Source of the DNA: Clostridium sp. CAG:253
GTDB lineage: Bacteria > Bacillota > Clostridia > Lachnospirales > Lachnospiraceae
Reading direction: 5' to 3'
Length of the DNA: 32,451 nt
NCBI GenBank assembly: GCA_000436755.1
Contig: FR887333.1
Coordinates: forward strand, 59,356-91,806
Made by a program: the position numbers and the translations under genes
In this document: piece after piece, positions 30,207 through 32,451 of the stretch
Numbering within the stretch: the stretch's first letter is position 1
Layout of the letters: every line of letters begins with the position of its first letter
Notes under the pieces: generated by a model
Database searches by the model: none
The model's input: only the letters and a program-made list of their open reading frames with translations
Told to the model about the DNA's origin: nothing

Positions 30207-30228
30207 TTAGAATGGAATTCTATTCTAA
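30207..30228. repeat. 22-bp near-perfect palindrome
   Basis: TTAGAATGGAA joined to TTCTATTCTAA, ten of eleven positions symmetric. It lies 39 bases upstream of the rpmG -35 and 110 upstream of the NusG-domain-II promoter. The rest of the gap 30008-30450 holds only the two promoters and a 13-base direct repeat TTGTGCAATTAAC (30188-30200 and about 30384-30396). Confidence 0.6.
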
Positions 30229-30337
30229 ACTGACCATAACACATTTAAGTTTAAACTGTAACGATTATTTTTCTCTTTTTAGTACAAATCTTTTCTTTTA
30301 CACTTTTATATAGATATTTTTTTGTATATAATAATAC

Positions 30338-30367
30338 TTGCTTTTTGTTATACGCTTAATATATAAA
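30338..30367 (+). promoter_or_regulatory. Possible promoter of the NusG-domain-II gene
   Basis: TTGCTT (30338-30343), 18 bases, TATAAA (30362-30367). The leader would be about 77 nt. Confidence 0.4.
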
Positions 30368-30450
30368 ATAGTATTTGTTATCTTTGTGCAATTAACACAA
30401 CATATAGGTGGTTTCACAATCCCATTATTTATAATGAAAGGACTTTAATC

Positions 30451-30846
30451 ATGAATTTACAAGATACAAAAAAACGCAATGACATTATCCTTATCATCTG
30501 CGTTGTCGTTGCTGCTGTCATTTGTTTTGCCGTTTATAAACTATATTTTCACAAATCAGGTAAGTTTGTCACGGTCAAAGTTGACGGAAAAATCACCGCC
30601 TCCTATCCTATTGATACAGATAAAACTGTTACTGTTGAAGGTATAAATGGCGGAAAAAACATTCTGAAAATCAGTGAAGGTACTGCCGATATGATTGACG
30701 CAGATTGTCCTGACCAGACTTGTGTCAAGAAACACAGTATAAAATATGAAGGAGAAACTATTGTCTGCCTGCCGCATAAGGTGGTAATCTCAATAGATAA
30801 TTCTGCAAATACCGATGTGGATGCCCCTGATGCAGTAGTTAAATAG
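30451..30846 (+). CDS. NusG-domain-II (DUF1312-like) membrane-anchored protein
   Basis: A 131-residue protein with an N-terminal membrane anchor (about 12-30, IILIICVVVAAVICFAVYKL) and an extracytoplasmic domain of the NusG domain II family. The family signature is clear: ASYPIDTDKTVTVEGINGGKN in the first half, then MIDADCPDQTCVKKHSI and IVCLPHKVVISI. Three cysteines (in DCPDQTC and VCLPH) are conserved in the family. Elsewhere it often neighbours a heptaprenyl diphosphate synthase component or FMN-binding genes; none is here. AAAGGA precedes the ATG. Function unknown. Confidence 0.88.
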   Translation: MNLQDTKKRNDIILIICVVVAAVICFAVYKLYFHKSGKFVTVKVDGKITASYPIDTDKTVTVEGINGGKNILKISEGTADMIDADCPDQTCVKKHSIKYEGETIVCLPHKVVISIDNSANTDVDAPDAVVK

Positions 30847-30907
30847 TTAAAGAATTAGAGAACCGAAGGACGCTATAAATTTTTAATAAAATATTTAGAT
30901 TTAAATC

Positions 30908-31018
30908 AAAAAGGCTCATAATCACTTTAAAAGAAAAGCCATTTTGAATTGTGCAGCAATTCAAAATCATACAGCAATTTTAGCTTATATGGCATTTCAA
31001 AAAATTATGAGCCTTTTT
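30908..31018. terminator. Nested long-hairpin element, bidirectional terminator
   Basis: Three stems nest within 111 bases: outer AAAAAGGCTCATAAT/ATTATGAGCCTTTTT (15 bp, perfect); middle GAAAAGCCAT/ATGGCATTTC (one mismatch); inner TTTTGAATTG/CAATTCAAAA (10 bp, perfect, 5-base loop). A/T runs on both ends fit a terminator for the two converging genes, but the inner architecture is much larger than needed. Confidence 0.75.
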
Positions 31019-31097
31019 TATTATATTTTTGTAATATTTTACTCAAAATCGTAAATTTAAATCAAATTTAAAAATTAAAGTCTTTTAAAACCATGTA

Positions 31098-32384
31098 TCA
31101 GCAATAGTAATTGAACAACATACCACTATACAACGAAGTGATGTACGAATAACCTACGCCTTCCTTTGTGTAGTTTGGATATGAAACAAGAAGCTTATCT
31201 ACATATTCCATAGGGTCAAGTTTTACACTCTCACTTTTACCAAGCAGACGCTTTGACAAATCTGAATCCTTTGAAAAAAGTTTCTGCATTTCTCCGTCGT
31301 TTATCGCCTGGGTTGCAAGTGATTCATCTATTCTTATCGTGCCATCCTCTTCAAACATAAGACCACACGACTCCATCTCTGATTTAAATGGCTCTACAAG
31401 ATACCCAAGTTCTGATGCAAGCTTTGATGTTTTATCGGACACTTTTGCATATTCGTTTGAGCCCTCTATCATATAATTGTAAGCATCTTTGATTTTATTC
31501 AGGCTCGTAAGTATTTTTTCACTGTCCGGTCTATACTGTATTCTGACATTCTCATCGGCATCGGTCACATTTTTCAACGATACCTTCAACGCTTTTCCTA
31601 TTGTAAATTCATTTGCCAGTGTACTCTTAGGTACACCATCCATATAAAACTTAGAGTTTGTCGACTCCTCATTGAGTTCATTAAGTCCGAAATAATCTAC
31701 TATTCCAAGCTTTCCGTCACTGTTTCTGTCTGTCAGTGTAAAAATTCTTTCATCACCGCTCTTTCCGGTTGCATCAGAAACAATGCTCATTCTCACTTTG
31801 TCATCAGACATATTTGATACAACTCCGACATTTAAACCTATATTTGCCTTATTTATAAATGACGCTACGCCATTCATAACTTGTGCATTGTCAGCATCTT
31901 TTCCTACATTATATTGAAAATCATACATATCATCCAAAACACTTATCCTGAATTTATATGTTCCCCCAGGCAGACTTCCACTTGATGGATACAATGGATT
32001 TCCAAGATTATGCTGAGGTGTGGCAAGCTGCTCAATTTTCAATGAAAATTCATCAGGAAGTTTTTCCTCGTCATCATCAACAATCTGAACTCCTGCTTTT
32101 TCAGCATCTGAAGCATATGCTTTTTTCTTTGAGAATACACCGTCAGGTGATGTATCTGCAAGTTCCTTGAGTCCTGTACCAAGGAGCATAGACGATTCTT
32201 TTATTCCAAGTGCAAATGACTGTTTCGCATCAGTAAGCTTTACTAAATATATCGGAGATGTCTTTGTTTTTTTTGCAATCCGATTCATAACGTTTCTCAG
32301 CTCTGATACTTTATGTGTATCGTATTTCGTCAACTCTTTCGGACGGTACTGCGTAAGCAGATGATTATAAACAGCGGTATCCAT
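31098..32384 (-). CDS. FliD-like flagellar cap-related protein
   Basis: A 428-residue protein resembling the FliD-related proteins of Lachnospiraceae. The N-terminal part has YDTHKVSELRNVMNRIAKKT near 21-40 and a KESSMLLGTGLKEL helix. A beta-rich D2/D3-like middle follows (SLKIEQLATPQHNLGNPLY, GGTYKFRISVLDDMYDFQYN, a calcium-loop-like DRNSDGKLGI). The C-terminal third has a coiled helix (ILTSLNKIKDAYNYMIEGSN), LMFEEDGTIRIDESL and KLFSKDSDLSKRLL, matching FliD-C and the short gene at 26940. No signal peptide, as expected for flagellar export. Start at 32384 has AAAGGGG nine bases upstream. Promoter probably lies beyond the window. No flagellar operon is adjacent. Confidence 0.7.
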   Translation of the reverse strand: MDTAVYNHLLTQYRPKELTKYDTHKVSELRNVMNRIAKKTKTSPIYLVKLTDAKQSFALGIKESSMLLGTGLKELADTSPDGVFSKKKAYASDAEKAGVQIVDDDEEKLPDEFSLKIEQLATPQHNLGNPLYPSSGSLPGGTYKFRISVLDDMYDFQYNVGKDADNAQVMNGVASFINKANIGLNVGVVSNMSDDKVRMSIVSDATGKSGDERIFTLTDRNSDGKLGIVDYFGLNELNEESTNSKFYMDGVPKSTLANEFTIGKALKVSLKNVTDADENVRIQYRPDSEKILTSLNKIKDAYNYMIEGSNEYAKVSDKTSKLASELGYLVEPFKSEMESCGLMFEEDGTIRIDESLATQAINDGEMQKLFSKDSDLSKRLLGKSESVKLDPMEYVDKLLVSYPNYTKEGVGYSYITSLYSGMLFNYYC

Positions 32385-32451
32385 CTTGAACATCCCCTTT
32401 CTTTTTCATTAAATTCATTCTTTTCATTTTTCGATTATAAATGAATGCCTC

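Overview
The window looks like a chromosomal segment of a low-GC, endospore-forming Firmicute, most likely a Lachnospiraceae member (Clostridia). The grounds are the spoIIA-sigF-spoVA sporulation block, a valine T-box leader, AT-rich intergenic DNA, strong GGAGG-type ribosome sites, and several protein types I associate with that family (FliD-like capping proteins, NusG-domain-II protein, DUF1292, DUF975). The family assignment is inference; no rRNA is present. Almost all genes are on the minus strand. Only pepD, a short FliD-C-like gene and a NusG-domain-II gene are on plus. No CRISPR array, insertion sequence, prophage or tRNA gene was seen.

Layout (minus strand read right to left). 4634-30: spoIIAA-spoIIAB-sigF, then a forespore-type promoter, a 40-residue membrane peptide gene, spoVAA-spoVAB-spoVAC, and a DUF975 membrane gene with its own promoter. 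7871-4792: a FapA-like (DUF342) gene, a 59-residue gene and a zinc-ribbon/TPR membrane protein, apparently one operon whose promoter spacer is filled by a palindrome. 11104-8035: T-box-controlled valS. 12211-11121: DUF1292 protein and an unrecognised protein. 15893-12238: larE-larB-larC (nickel-pincer cofactor synthesis) and a PilZ protein. 17606-16365: rpsF-ssb-rpsR. 23524-17631: asparaginase, polysaccharide deacetylase, YbaK-type deacylase, Nudix hydrolase, orphan substrate-binding lipoprotein and DUF951, closely spaced. 23916-25373 (+): pepD dipeptidase. 26637-25744: DUF2156 protein. 26940-27455 (+): short FliD-C-like protein. 30168-27615: rpmG-secE-nusG-rplK-rplA. 30451-30846 (+): NusG-domain-II protein. 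32384-31098: larger FliD-like protein.

The most interesting non-coding content is two candidate small RNAs on the minus strand (about 16136-16046 and 25597-25471). Each has a promoter-like element, a 5' hairpin, a pyrimidine- or C-rich linker complementary to Shine-Dalgarno sequences, and an intrinsic terminator; inverted or direct repeats surround both promoters. The second notable element is a dispersed palindromic repeat (core TCAAAAGGTATTTTGA) found near 2.1, 3.1, 15.9 and 23.7-23.85 kb. One copy supplies the -35 of the pepD promoter and another supplies the stop codon of spoVAA.

How the genes fit together: the left end is a developmental cassette in which sigma-F and its regulators lead into a SpoVA set carrying a sigma-G-like promoter. 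The centre holds translation genes under classical RNA control (T-box). The lar genes make a cofactor whose enzyme is not in view. The FliD-like, PilZ and FapA-like proteins hint at c-di-GMP and flagellar or surface-filament biology, although no core flagellar genes are present here.
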